Source: Streptomycetaceae bacterium (GTDB taxonomy: Bacteria > Actinomycetota > Actinomycetes > Nanopelagicales > Nanopelagicaceae). From it: a stretch of DNA of 13,149 nt. Shown piece by piece: positions 1 through 7,145 of the stretch. The position numbers were made by a program, and so were the translations under genes. Each line of letters begins with the position of its first letter. Position 1 is the stretch's first letter. The notes beneath the pieces are model-generated. The model saw only the letters and a program-made list of their open reading frames with translations, did not search any database and had not been told where the DNA came from. The DNA is taken from the NCBI GenBank assembly GCA_027486075.1, contig JAIXPU010000019.1, positions 1 through 13,149 on the forward strand. The letters run 5' to 3'.

Positions 1-372
1 ACCATGGTTCGCGATCCTCGTGATGTGATCGCCTCCCTGCTTACCAAGAACTGGGGCCCAACAACCCCTATGGAAGGGCTAACCTGGATTGAAAAGCGGC
101 TGACTGATGGTCACAATGCTCTCAAAGCTGTTCCTGCGAAGCAGCAGATAACTATCGCGCTTGAGGATTTAGCTATCAATAAGCGTGAAGAGACATACCG
201 CAAGCTTTCAAACTTTCTAAAGATCTCTGATTCGCCCGCAATGAGAAAGTTTTTCGACGAGGAACTGACTCCAGCGAATGCCACAAGTGGCCGTTGGAAG
301 CAGGAGATTTCTAGCCCTGAATTTGATGCTGCCTATGCTCTACTGGAAAACCGATTAAGAGAGCTCGCCTAA
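1..372 (+). CDS. Sulfotransferase family protein, C-terminal part (5' end outside window)
   Basis: The reading frame is open from the first base, so the gene starts upstream of the window; the ATG at 4 is probably internal. The visible 123 codons begin with RDPRDVIASLL, which matches the 3'-phosphate-binding loop of PAPS-dependent sulfotransferases (RDPRD followed by a conserved Ser). Near the end, GRWKQE resembles the conserved Gly-x-Trp-Lys element that closes the family's PAPS site. The protein would transfer sulfate from PAPS to a hydroxyl or amine acceptor, often a cell-surface glycan or lipid; the acceptor cannot be read from the sequence. The 5'-phosphosulfate-binding loop should lie in the missing N-terminal half. 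The gene is convergent with the receiver gene that follows, with only five bases between the two stop codons. Confidence 0.8.
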   Translation, partial: TMVRDPRDVIASLLTKNWGPTTPMEGLTWIEKRLTDGHNALKAVPAKQQITIALEDLAINKREETYRKLSNFLKISDSPAMRKFFDEELTPANATSGRWKQEISSPEFDAAYALLENRLRELA

Positions 373-377
373 TCAAA

Positions 378-782
378 TTAAGCAGAAGGAGCGTTCTTCA
401 GCGCTTCTTTTATCTCGTTTATCAATACATCAATATTGGTAACGCTATGTTTTATCAGATAGCGGCTACCGGCTGGCAGCTCAGCCACGCGCTTATCGAG
501 TTGGGCGGGATCCAAAAACGCTGTGAGCAAAACGATAGCAATATTTGGCTGAATTTTTCGAAGTTGGTTCGCTAAATCTATGCCGTTTGGACCCTTGCCT
601 AAGTTGTAATCCAAAACTGCAACCTCAGGACGATGGCTCCTGGCGTATTCGATGGCTTCCTTGACTGATGCGGTGTCATAAACAATGTTGAGCCCCTTGC
701 CTTCAAGGGCAGATTTAACGGTCGAACGAGTAAATTCGTCATCCTCGACCATCATCACTGATTGCTTAATTTTCGCTCCCAT
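378..782 (-). CDS. Stand-alone receiver-domain response regulator
   Basis: This 134-residue protein is a single CheY-like receiver with no output domain. The acidic pocket is E13/D14, the phosphoacceptor is D58 in AVLDYNLG, the conserved Thr is T87 in LLTAF and the conserved Lys is K111 in YLIK. The numbering of D58, T87 and K111 is identical in the first regulator of the operon, and both share the unusual loop after the phosphosite (GKGPNG here, GHGPDG there), so the two are probably duplicates. It starts two bases after the kinase stop codon (TAA-CT-ATG) and has no clear ribosome binding site, so translation is probably coupled to the kinase. Without an output domain it may act by protein contact, as a phosphate sink, or as a competitor of the LuxR-type regulator; this is inference. 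Confidence 0.85.
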   Translation of the reverse strand: MGAKIKQSVMMVEDDEFTRSTVKSALEGKGLNIVYDTASVKEAIEYARSHRPEVAVLDYNLGKGPNGIDLANQLRKIQPNIAIVLLTAFLDPAQLDKRVAELPAGSRYLIKHSVTNIDVLINEIKEALKNAPSA

Positions 783-784
783 AG

Positions 785-2560
785 TTAAGACTCAAGAGAC
801 ATTTCTAGAGTAAAAACTGTTGTCGAGTCTACTCTTTCGATATTCCATCTTCCATCTGATGCTAAATTAAAAATTCTTGTTCCAAGGCCGTAACGGCTAT
901 TGGTATCAACTGGTGCAACAGAAGAGTCGTCTACCGCCTTTATGCGAACGCTTTTGTCACCCGAACTTGTCACCCGTAAGGACAGCGTCTGGGCTTTGCC
1001 ATGTCTCATTGAGTTTGAGACTAACTCTTCGATGACTTCCCCCAATTCACGTACTCGAGGATTTGTGATCGATTCTAACTCTGCATCAATGTGGAGATCT
1101 ACGTCAAGTAACCCAATCCATGGGTCTAGGCGCGAAGAGACCTCAGCCTTGAGGCTCATGGAGTCATGTTCAAATTCAGCATCAGGATTCTTTAACAGTT
1201 CGAGCAGCGAATCTACTGTGCCATTGAATACTTGAGAATTACCTACATTAGTCGAGGTTTCTAATTTGAGAGCGGTTGCAGCCAGGCGAGTAAGAATCTT
1301 TCCATGAATGAACACTGCCCAGCGATGAGATAAGGCATGTGAAAACTCGTCACTGACCACTTTATCAACTGCATCTTGTAGCGCCGAACTTGCCTTCAGT
1401 TGGTCACTGCGAATGAGTTCTAACGAATGGGGATGCAGTACTTGAATAATCTTCATGAAGATGTAGTAGGACAAAGGTAAAGTGAAAAATACTATAAAGA
1501 AAGGATATTTTGTTTCTGGGTCAGAGTAAATCGCCTGACCAATTACGTGGAATATTCCTGGAATAAAGCCAGTCAAGCAAATCAAGAATGAGGAATTTTT
1601 CAAGGCGCTTGGTGAGCCACTCTCAAGAGTTTTAGAAATGAACTTAGATGCGATGATAATCGCCATTGAAACTAAGGGGAAGGTGATGAGCGCTTCGATC
1701 AGTGGGGAGTAATTTAAATACGACGGCGCGATCAATGCAATCATAACTATCGAGTAAGTACTCCAATGCAGCGGTGCTTTTTTCGCCGTAGTTGCGTAAA
1801 GGATTTTGAATTGCGTAATCAAGAGTTTGACTGAGTTTATATTCTGGTGGAAAACACTCGAGTTGTGATGTTCTGACCCAAAAGTTTCTAGGCTCATTGA
1901 TAGCTGGCGAAGATCATCACCTAGAAGTGCTGGTTGAATATCTTTGTTCTTAGTCACAAAATCATCTGTCGTATTTTTGATCTTAGAGATTGATTTACTT
2001 ATAGCCTCGCAAGCGGTGAGCAATTCGCCCCTAATTCTTTGCTGGATCTCTTTCTGTGCTTCTTTAAATTCATCAGAAGTTCGACTTTTCAATCTCGTGC
2101 CGATAATCAGTCGCTGCTCGTATTGCCTAAACTGCTCAAAGATTTGGGTGCGCTTACTTCCAATGATGATGAAGGCCGGAAACCAGAAGCAACCCTGCAG
2201 CAACACAATCCCAATGCGGCGGTAGCTATCCACTAGTTCGACATCAAATGCAGGCCCCATGTATCTATGTATAAGGTCACCCACTGCGATCACTAACGTT
2301 CCAGTAATTGCAATTGTTTGGTAATTCAACTCAGTCTTCTTGAGACGGATATAGATGCGGGAAATCAAAGCTGCTAGCGCTAACATCAACAAGGTGTGTA
2401 GCGCACGGAGTAGAACTAATTTTTGAAGACTGTCATAAGAGTCTTTTGTGAGCTGGGTCGTGAATACTGAAAACTCGATGAGAATGATTCCAAAGGGGAC
2501 TAAAGAGAAATCAATCGGGTGCTTCGTGCTGGACCTCAGATTTGGAAGGATTGCTTTCAT
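785..2560 (-). CDS. Multi-pass membrane sensor histidine kinase
   Basis: Numbered from the ATG at 2560 (591 residues). About eight hydrophobic segments occur in two sets, near 18-135 and 267-374, separated by a charged, probably helical cytoplasmic stretch of about 130 residues. The C-terminal part has a putative phosphoacceptor region, FIHGKILTRLAATALKL with H419, resembling the LHGxVQ-type His box of some actinobacterial kinases, then an HATPase domain: N box EELVSNSMRHG (N516), G1 box AVDDS (D544/D545) and G2 box GLGTR (from 558). It most likely phosphorylates the receivers encoded on either side. The ATG at 2560 lies two bases after the upstream stop codon, the same spacing as at the next junction; a GTG at 2593 would add 11 residues and overlap the upstream gene. 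Neither start has an obvious Shine-Dalgarno. No periplasmic sensor domain is evident, so the stimulus may be sensed in the membrane. Confidence 0.85.
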   Translation of the reverse strand: MKAILPNLRSSTKHPIDFSLVPFGIILIEFSVFTTQLTKDSYDSLQKLVLLRALHTLLMLALAALISRIYIRLKKTELNYQTIAITGTLVIAVGDLIHRYMGPAFDVELVDSYRRIGIVLLQGCFWFPAFIIIGSKRTQIFEQFRQYEQRLIIGTRLKSRTSDEFKEAQKEIQQRIRGELLTACEAISKSISKIKNTTDDFVTKNKDIQPALLGDDLRQLSMSLETFGSEHHNSSVFHQNINSVKLLITQFKILYATTAKKAPLHWSTYSIVMIALIAPSYLNYSPLIEALITFPLVSMAIIIASKFISKTLESGSPSALKNSSFLICLTGFIPGIFHVIGQAIYSDPETKYPFFIVFFTLPLSYYIFMKIIQVLHPHSLELIRSDQLKASSALQDAVDKVVSDEFSHALSHRWAVFIHGKILTRLAATALKLETSTNVGNSQVFNGTVDSLLELLKNPDAEFEHDSMSLKAEVSSRLDPWIGLLDVDLHIDAELESITNPRVRELGEVIEELVSNSMRHGKAQTLSLRVTSSGDKSVRIKAVDDSSVAPVDTNSRYGLGTRIFNLASDGRWNIERVDSTTVFTLEMSLES

Positions 2561-2562
2561 AT

Positions 2563-3210
2563 CTATTTGACTGCCACTTTGCCTTGATGCCACATGCGCA
2601 CTGCGACGACTCGGGGATTAACGCTGGGATCCCCATTTACTCCAAGCGCTGCGAATGTACGCTGAATCAGCGCTTCAGCCGCACGTAGAGTTATTCCACG
2701 AGCTTCAGCGATAGAGGCGTTGGAGAGCCCATCAGCAATCATGCGCAGGATTTCTGCTTGGCTCGCTGTAATTGTGATCTTTTCATCGCTTGCAATGAAT
2801 GAATTTTGGAAGTTGCCAGTCTTGCTGATTGATTCCTCGAGAGCAGAAACGAGGTTCTGCATCGACTGAAGTTGAGACTTAACAATGTAGACGGTTGGAT
2901 CTGGGATGCGAGAGGCATCATTGATGGCAAGCTCAGGAGATGCATGAGCGGTCATGATGACCATCCCAGTCCATGGTCGCTCTTTAAAGACTTTGGTCAG
3001 CAGATCCGCGCCATCTGGGCCATGCCCAAGGTCGAGGTCAGTCAGGACCACGTGGGGATCAAAGTCATCGATGCATTTGATCGCCTCAGCAACTGAGCGA
3101 ACAGGATTTACGCTTATTCCTGAAGCGGTGAGCATTTCCCCGACCATGGTGCGAGTGAAGTCTTCGTCCTCAACGAGAAGAACTCGAATGGATTTTGGGC
3201 TCGAGCTCAT
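2563..3210 (-). CDS. LuxR/NarL-type response regulator
   Basis: This 215-residue protein has an N-terminal receiver (about 7-125) and a C-terminal LuxR-type helix-turn-helix (about 147-193). The receiver shows E14/D15, phosphoacceptor D58 in LTDLDLG, T87 and K111. In the DNA-binding part, ITASQAEILRMIADGLSNASIAE followed by a recognition-helix region follows the LuxR pattern, although the segment is less canonical than in NarL and ends in a 20-residue extension. It is the first gene of a three-gene operon with the kinase and a second receiver. A TACCCT box six bases before its ATG, with no Shine-Dalgarno, suggests a leaderless mRNA. It is divergent from the stalk-protein gene at 3311, so it may control that promoter region; this is inference from position. 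Confidence 0.88.
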   Translation of the reverse strand: MSSSPKSIRVLLVEDEDFTRTMVGEMLTASGISVNPVRSVAEAIKCIDDFDPHVVLTDLDLGHGPDGADLLTKVFKERPWTGMVIMTAHASPELAINDASRIPDPTVYIVKSQLQSMQNLVSALEESISKTGNFQNSFIASDEKITITASQAEILRMIADGLSNASIAEARGITLRAAEALIQRTFAALGVNGDPSVNPRVVAVRMWHQGKVAVK

Positions 3211-3216
3211 TCATGA

Positions 3217-3222
3217 AGGGTA
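3217..3222 (-). promoter_or_regulatory. Putative -10 box of leaderless promoter (signalling operon)
   Basis: Read on the minus strand, TACCCT is followed by six bases and then the regulator ATG. There is no Shine-Dalgarno, so transcription probably starts at or next to the ATG. No convincing -35 element is seen. Confidence 0.5.
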
Positions 3223-3255
3223 TCAAGGTAGACCAATCTAAAGTCCAGTCTGTTC

Positions 3256-3302
3256 GGGTAATACACGGCCGAAAAGAACAATTCTCTGCATCATCATTAC
3301 CC
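3256..3302. repeat. 7-bp inverted repeat GGGTAAT / ATTACCC in divergent promoter region
   Basis: Perfect arms lie at 3256-3262 and 3296-3302, with 33 bases between. The right arm overlaps the putative -10 box of the gene at 3311. It could be an operator for a dimeric regulator bound at two half-sites, but arms this short can arise by chance. Confidence 0.3.
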
Positions 3303-3303
3303 T
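3298..3303 (+). promoter_or_regulatory. Putative -10 box of leaderless promoter (envelope gene block)
   Basis: TACCCT is followed by seven bases and the ATG at 3311, the same hexamer and nearly the same spacing as on the opposite strand at 3217-3222. No Shine-Dalgarno precedes the ATG. No clear -35 box is seen. Confidence 0.5.
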
Positions 3304-3310
3304 TGCCAAC

Positions 3311-4081
3311 ATGGCGAGAAATCCGGAATCGACGATCAAGAAGGCAATCGTCGCCCTCCTAATTCTCTGCGTCTTTATCGTGACACCACGCTCGCTAGCG
3401 GAAGATTTACTCAGCCCCATCATCGGAACTGTTGATGAGCCGGTTGAGACCCAGACTCCCGAACCCACTGAATCGCCTTCTCCCGAACCCACTGAATTGC
3501 CTTCTCCCGAACCCACCTCTTCTCCAACAACTGCCCCAACGCTGGCGCCCACTGTCCCCGCATCTGCGAAGGCTTCACCGGTTGCCAGTATCGATTCACC
3601 GACAGCAATGGCGACTCCGCCTCCCTTGCCACCGCATGCAATAAAAGACCAACTGATGCGCATCGCTGCACCTTCTACCGTTTCGACAGATCCGCGCGCT
3701 CGTTCGGTCTTTCTTCCGCGCCTTCAAGTAAGTGGAGTCGACACTCTGCTCGTCTGCGGCTACTCCAATGCGACCTCGGTCAGCTTCACCTCAACTGTGC
3801 CTGGGGTCGAATCAGTTGGTTCCGGTTCTTCAATCTTCCGAGTTTCAGGGCCAGCCCATTTAGTGATGGCATCTCTCAATAGCGAAATGGGCGCTCGCGT
3901 TGTTTCAACGACAAAAGCCATTCCAGGTTCAATCGTTTCACTTTCATTTGTGGCACTCTCTAAGCCATCAACCAATGAAGCGCTTTGCAATGATGGAAGT
4001 CCGAGTAATAACCGAACGATTTCCTTTCGCGCACTCAACATAGACTTAAACATGATCAAGGACGGTGTTAGGCTCAAATAA
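3311..4081 (+). CDS. Exported protein with Pro/Thr/Glu-rich stalk
   Basis: The 256-residue product begins with a basic N terminus and a hydrophobic core (about 11-25) ending near RSLA-E, a plausible signal peptide with cleavage around residue 30. Residues about 43-110 are a low-complexity Pro/Thr/Ser/Glu linker built on a repeated PEPTESPS octapeptide, a typical extended wall-spanning stalk. The C-terminal region (about 132-256) looks like a folded domain rich in Ser, Val and Thr, with two cysteines (C149, C226) that could form a disulfide. I do not recognise this domain. No LPXTG sorting signal or C-terminal anchor is seen, so it may be secreted or held by other wall proteins. The start is the first ATG of the frame and has a putative leaderless promoter. 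It opens the envelope block, 45 bases before the first FGQG-type gene. Confidence 0.75.
   Translation: MARNPESTIKKAIVALLILCVFIVTPRSLAEDLLSPIIGTVDEPVETQTPEPTESPSPEPTELPSPEPTSSPTTAPTLAPTVPASAKASPVASIDSPTAMATPPPLPPHAIKDQLMRIAAPSTVSTDPRARSVFLPRLQVSGVDTLLVCGYSNATSVSFTSTVPGVESVGSGSSIFRVSGPAHLVMASLNSEMGARVVSTTKAIPGSIVSLSFVALSKPSTNEALCNDGSPSNNRTISFRALNIDLNMIKDGVRLK
3458..3516 (+). repeat. 24-bp tandem repeat encoding the PEPTESPS stalk
   Basis: Unit one is 3458-3481 and unit two 3482-3505, differing at one base; a partial third begins at 3506 and shares its first 11 bases. The period is a multiple of three, so copy-number change would lengthen or shorten the protein stalk without breaking the frame. 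Confidence 0.85.
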
Positions 4082-4086
4082 GGAAT

Positions 4087-4104
4087 AAATCCACCTCTGG
4101 ATTT
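4087..4104 (+). terminator. Hairpin between stalk gene and first FGQG gene; possible weak terminator or attenuator
   Basis: AAATCCA-CCTC-TGGATTT forms a perfect 7-bp stem with a 4-base loop, and the right arm runs into a T-rich stretch (TTTTCGTT). The stem is A/T-rich and the T run is interrupted, so termination may be partial, letting downstream genes be expressed at a different level. Confidence 0.4.
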
Positions 4105-4126
4105 TCGTTATTGAAGGGCGCAACCC

Positions 4127-4801
4127 ATGTTGGATTCACCTCTCAGCGGCAGTGTTACACAGCGCCGCCGCGCAGGTTCCAACACCCGCAAGAAGGTAAT
4201 TCTCGGAGTTGCAGCAGTCTCTGTAGTCCCGTTCCTGCTCTCCACCTTTGCAGCCAGCGTGACTATTGGCTCAGGTGCACTTGAATTCGGACAAGGCTCG
4301 CAGCAAGCAGTTGCTTGCGATCAAAATGTATTTATCGCTCTTGGTCAAGAATGGCATGCCAGCCCAACTTCAGATGACAGCTCCAATGGATTTTTCAGAG
4401 TTCGTACCGCAACAATTTCAAATATCAATCTTGAAGCCTGCGGAGGGCGCAAACTACGCATGCGCATGATTGATGGATCTAGCGCAGAACTCATCATCGG
4501 CAATACCCCTGATGCAAAGGTTCTCCAAGTTGTACTTCCAGCAACATCACCAACGTCAAATATCACTGACTCAGCGTCTCTTGCCCTTACCTATCTCACA
4601 GGCGAAGGCCAGCCAATTACAGGCACTTTAGCCGCTAGCGCCAACCTCAATGTATCTGGCATATCTGTCTATGACGGATCGCCACTTAGCCCCACGAATG
4701 CGGATGTCATGTTCTATCTCGATCCATCAGCTTCTCAAGTCAACATCAACGGTGAACTCGTGCGTCGCGCAACTGTTGAAACAGTTAACAACCCTCAATA
4801 G
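4127..4801 (+). CDS. Exported FGQG-motif protein, paralog 1
   Basis: 224 residues. A charged N terminus (QRRR, RKK) precedes a hydrophobic segment (about 24-43) ending in STFAA, then the mature start SVTIGSGALEFGQG with the FGQG motif at 54-57 and a Cys-Asp pair at C64. A second cysteine, C105, follows ISNINLEACGG, and the pair probably forms a disulfide. The rest is rich in Ser, Thr, Val and Asn, as in a beta-sandwich secreted protein. The same layout recurs in three downstream genes, and FGQG falls at exactly 54-57 in three of the four, which supports the chosen starts. A GAAGGG ribosome binding site lies eight bases before the ATG. No metalloprotease HExxH is present, so it is not a camelysin-type peptidase. 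It is probably a surface or fibre subunit processed by the signal peptidase encoded downstream (inference). Confidence 0.8.
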   Translation: MLDSPLSGSVTQRRRAGSNTRKKVILGVAAVSVVPFLLSTFAASVTIGSGALEFGQGSQQAVACDQNVFIALGQEWHASPTSDDSSNGFFRVRTATISNINLEACGGRKLRMRMIDGSSAELIIGNTPDAKVLQVVLPATSPTSNITDSASLALTYLTGEGQPITGTLAASANLNVSGISVYDGSPLSPTNADVMFYLDPSASQVNINGELVRRATVETVNNPQ

Positions 4802-4810
4802 TTCACGTAC

Positions 4811-5380
4811 ATGAATCGTGAACCACGAGGTCGCGCGTTACGCGCATTAACGGGCGCTGTAATAATCCTTACAGCGAGTCTTGGCAGTGTTTTAGCTGCA
4901 AATATTGCGATTGGAAATTCAGGTAACACAACCGAATTTGGCCAAGGAGAGTTCACCCTTAAGGCTTGCGACTCTTGGATTCAACTGGGTCTTGTGAGTG
5001 GTGCTACAGGTCAAAATGGAGCCCCTAGTGGCCTCTCAGCCCTCACGGGGATAACAATCCAGGGGCTGGATGCGAGCCAATGTAGATCTACACAATTCAC
5101 GATTAAGGCCATTGATGAGGATTTAGACACACTGCCGCTGTACCGCACCGACGGAAGATCCTCGCTGTGCAGTTCTTCTCCTTGCACAATTGGAGTCAAT
5201 GCCGAATCAGATTTAGTCGTCCAGGTGAGTGCTTCTGGAGCCGTTGCTTTGAGCGGATCTAGTTCCTCTCGATCCTTGAGCTTTGATGACGAAACAGGGA
5301 TTTACAGAATTTCATTTACTAGAGCAGGCCAATTAGCCCGTGATATCTCAAATCTGACCATTCAAAGTGCCTCTCTCTAG
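4811..5380 (+). CDS. Exported FGQG-motif protein, paralog 2
   Basis: 189 residues, the shortest of the four. The hydrophobic segment (about 11-30) ends in GSVLAA, followed by NIAIGNSGNTTEFGQG (motif at 43-46) and C53-Asp. The second conserved cysteine, C91, sits in GLDASQCRSTQFTIKAID, aligning with paralogs 1 and 3; C120 and C125 are an extra pair close together and may make a second disulfide. The C-terminal strand, GIYRISFTRAGQ, resembles the Tyr-x-Ile strand of paralogs 3 and 4. It begins nine bases after the previous stop codon with no visible Shine-Dalgarno, so it may rely on reinitiation by ribosomes finishing paralog 1. It is the last gene before a 114-base gap. Confidence 0.8.
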   Translation: MNREPRGRALRALTGAVIILTASLGSVLAANIAIGNSGNTTEFGQGEFTLKACDSWIQLGLVSGATGQNGAPSGLSALTGITIQGLDASQCRSTQFTIKAIDEDLDTLPLYRTDGRSSLCSSSPCTIGVNAESDLVVQVSASGAVALSGSSSSRSLSFDDETGIYRISFTRAGQLARDISNLTIQSASL

Positions 5381-5382
5381 CC

Positions 5383-5397
5383 TTCGGGTATTACACG
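5383..5397. repeat. 15-bp motif shared with the 3253-3267 promoter region
   Basis: TTCGGGTATTACACG here and TTCGGGTAATACACG at 3253-3267 match at 14 of 15 bases. Both copies lie in the only sizeable non-coding gaps that precede exported-protein genes, which suggests a shared regulator-binding or promoter element. Confidence 0.4.
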
Positions 5398-5404
5398 TTT
5401 TTCA

Positions 5405-5419
5405 TCACCCTGTGGGTGA
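5405..5419. other. Short hairpin TCACCC-TGT-GGGTGA in the gap after paralog 2
   Basis: A perfect 6-bp stem with a 3-base loop sits 25 bases after the stop codon. No T run follows, so a rho-independent terminator is doubtful; an operator or an RNA stabiliser is equally possible. The remainder of the 114-base gap contains a second small inverted repeat, AAACC-AGAGA-GGTTT at 5457-5471, and a TTGACT hexamer at 5439-5444 with no well-placed -10 box. Confidence 0.35.
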
Positions 5420-5483
5420 CTTAATTGAGGCTCACTGCTTGACTTCACTTATCAGAAACCAGAGAGGTTTCTAGGCACGACCT

Positions 5484-5489
5484 AAGGAG
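5484..5489 (+). promoter_or_regulatory. Strong ribosome binding site of paralog 3
   Basis: AAGGAG is five bases before the ATG at 5495, the strongest Shine-Dalgarno in the block. It fixes the start codon and suggests high expression of this subunit. Confidence 0.75.
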
Positions 5490-5494
5490 TAACC

Positions 5495-6115
5495 ATGGAG
5501 TTATTACGTTTTGATGATGCGGGAAGTAATTCACCGCGACGTAAGAAATCATCAAGGGGAATGCTTGCTGTAGGTCTTGTCGCAACTCTCTTCGGTATCA
5601 GCTCTGCATTCGCAACAACCACAGTTTCAATCAATTCTAACGAAGGTGTTTCCCTCGGACAGGGAGTTACTTTGGCCGCTGCTTGTGATAACGCAGTTGG
5701 TATTACACCGATTACTGAGATGAGGGTGATAGCCGGTGAGACCCCGTCGCCAACGTTCTTTCTGGAAAAGCTAAAGATCAGCGATATAAATCCTAAGTTA
5801 AGAGATACGGGCTCTACGCCGGCTGTGAATGGATGCGGGGGTCAGACTTTTGATGTTCAAATTTTTAACACCGCACCTACTCCTACGGCCTATAGCTGCG
5901 CAGATTTACAACCCAACGGCGCGCCCGAGGGAACTATACAAGCCATTGAGGTGCGCGAGGGCGTCGATCCAGCTTATACAGGAATCACTTGTACAGATAG
6001 CACTATAAGTTTTCCAATAAATGTTCAAACAAGTGGAGATAGCCGTTATGACATTCTATTTGACGATGCTCCCTCAGCAATTAGCTACGTAACCCTAGTT
6101 ACACGTGAGTCTTAA
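5495..6115 (+). CDS. Exported FGQG-motif protein, paralog 3
   Basis: 206 residues. A basic stretch (PRRKKSSR) precedes the hydrophobic core (about 22-40), ending in SSAFA. The mature protein begins TTTVSINSNEGVSLGQG; here the first motif residue is Leu (LGQG, 54-57), followed by AAACD with C64. The second conserved cysteine is C114 in VNGCGGQTFDVQIF, the clearest version of the family's CxGxxF element; C135 and C166 are additional. The C terminus contains RYDILFDD, matching the Tyr-x-Ile strand of paralogs 2 and 4. It has its own upstream gap and a strong Shine-Dalgarno, so it may begin a separate transcript that carries paralog 4 and the signal peptidase. The function is probably structural, at the cell surface; no enzyme motif is seen. 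Confidence 0.8.
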   Translation: MELLRFDDAGSNSPRRKKSSRGMLAVGLVATLFGISSAFATTTVSINSNEGVSLGQGVTLAAACDNAVGITPITEMRVIAGETPSPTFFLEKLKISDINPKLRDTGSTPAVNGCGGQTFDVQIFNTAPTPTAYSCADLQPNGAPEGTIQAIEVREGVDPAYTGITCTDSTISFPINVQTSGDSRYDILFDDAPSAISYVTLVTRES

Positions 6116-6142
6116 GTCGAGAACCCAGGAGAAGAGAAGAGA

Positions 6143-7141
6143 ATGTCAATCCTTAATCTAAACACACCACAAGGGCGCGGTCCCGTGGGGAAGAAATCCA
6201 TGAAGCTTTGGATGGGCGTTGGACTTCTAGCAGCAGTACTTGGCTTTGGTTCTACTCTCGCGGCATCGATCACTCTCAACCAACCAGGTGGTACAACTGA
6301 ATTTGGTCAAGGCGTAACACAAACTGTTTATTGCGGTGGAGACCAGAGTGTCACAATTACGCCAATTTCTTCATACCGGAACACTGTGGTGGGGGAAGGT
6401 ACTCCAGCTGTAGCGGTAGGTACCTTTGACGCCAGATTTGTAAATAGCAGTGGTAGCAGTTCTAATGACGTTTCAGTATCTAACTTACTAACGAAAACTA
6501 CTATTGCAGTGGGCTCTAGCTCTTCGACAGTCATTCCAAGGTTTAACTCGACTGGTGCATCTGCAAAAACGGGCTGGTGGATTTCAAGCCCCACTAGTAG
6601 TTCGGCTATCAGTCCACAACCGAATCTTGCGACGGTTGCCGCGTCTCCGAGTTCTTACTACTTTGCACAAGAGACTAGTTCTGGCTCAGGAAAATACCGT
6701 AAGGCGAGTTCCAGCTCTGATGAGAGTGATCGTTGGGATGATTCAAAAGTGATTTTTCGTAATGCGACAGCTGCAGTTGATGGGCCAGTTACCCCTGCTA
6801 GTTTTCAATTTGGTGGCGTCGTGATTACTGATATTCCACTTGATTGTGAAGGCGTTGATTTTGTCGTTAGTTCGTATGGTGAAACAGGTACTGCGCAAAC
6901 TTTGATTTCTGGCGGTGGAGTGAACGTTAAAGAAATCGCCGCCCTCTGGAGCGGAGGCACAGGCGCTGTGACTGTGAGTAGAGATAGAACTGTTCCTGTC
7001 GACACTTCTTTAGTAACTGGCGAGCAGACAAGCTCTTCTCTTAAGTTTGTATTTGATACAGAAAATGGCACATCGCTTGCTGCAACAAGTCTCTATAAAA
7101 TCATTGTAGAAACCCAAGAAGACGTTCTCTCTGATAGCTAA
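6143..7141 (+). CDS. Exported FGQG-motif protein, paralog 4 (long form)
   Basis: 332 residues, 110-140 more than its paralogs. The basic segment GKKSMK and hydrophobic core (about 22-41) end in GSTLAA, then SITLNQPGGTTEFGQG (54-57) and C64. The second conserved cysteine does not come until C235, in ITDIPLDCEGVDFVV, so about 120-130 residues are inserted between the two cysteines. The insertion (about 97-220) is very rich in Ser, Thr and Asn and may form an extra domain or loop exposed on the surface. Only these two cysteines are present in the mature part, consistent with one disulfide. The C-terminal strand LYKIIVETQED matches the family. An AGGAG site about ten bases before the ATG supports the start. 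It is immediately upstream of the signal peptidase. Confidence 0.8.
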   Translation: MSILNLNTPQGRGPVGKKSMKLWMGVGLLAAVLGFGSTLAASITLNQPGGTTEFGQGVTQTVYCGGDQSVTITPISSYRNTVVGEGTPAVAVGTFDARFVNSSGSSSNDVSVSNLLTKTTIAVGSSSSTVIPRFNSTGASAKTGWWISSPTSSSAISPQPNLATVAASPSSYYFAQETSSGSGKYRKASSSSDESDRWDDSKVIFRNATAAVDGPVTPASFQFGGVVITDIPLDCEGVDFVVSSYGETGTAQTLISGGGVNVKEIAALWSGGTGAVTVSRDRTVPVDTSLVTGEQTSSSLKFVFDTENGTSLAATSLYKIIVETQEDVLSDS

Positions 7142-7145
7142 TTCT

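Noticed and set aside
900..1235. Plus-strand open frame of 111 codons within the kinase gene
   Set aside because: It lies opposite the kinase ATPase domain, whose N, G1 and G2 boxes are clear.
3238..3663. Minus-strand open frame of 141 codons rich in Gly, Val, Ser and Glu
   Set aside because: It is the reverse complement of the Pro/Thr/Ser-rich stalk gene; its repeats mirror the 24-bp repeat, and the plus-strand gene has a signal peptide and sensible layout.
3311..4081. Stalk protein as a fifth FGQG paralog
   Set aside because: It is exported and has two mature-part cysteines, but lacks FGQG after the signal peptide and the CxGxxF element; the resemblance is too weak.
4127..7141. Camelysin/M73 metalloprotease identity for the exported paralogs
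   Set aside because: The SipW neighbour invites this, but no HExxH or other zinc-binding motif is visible in any of the four.
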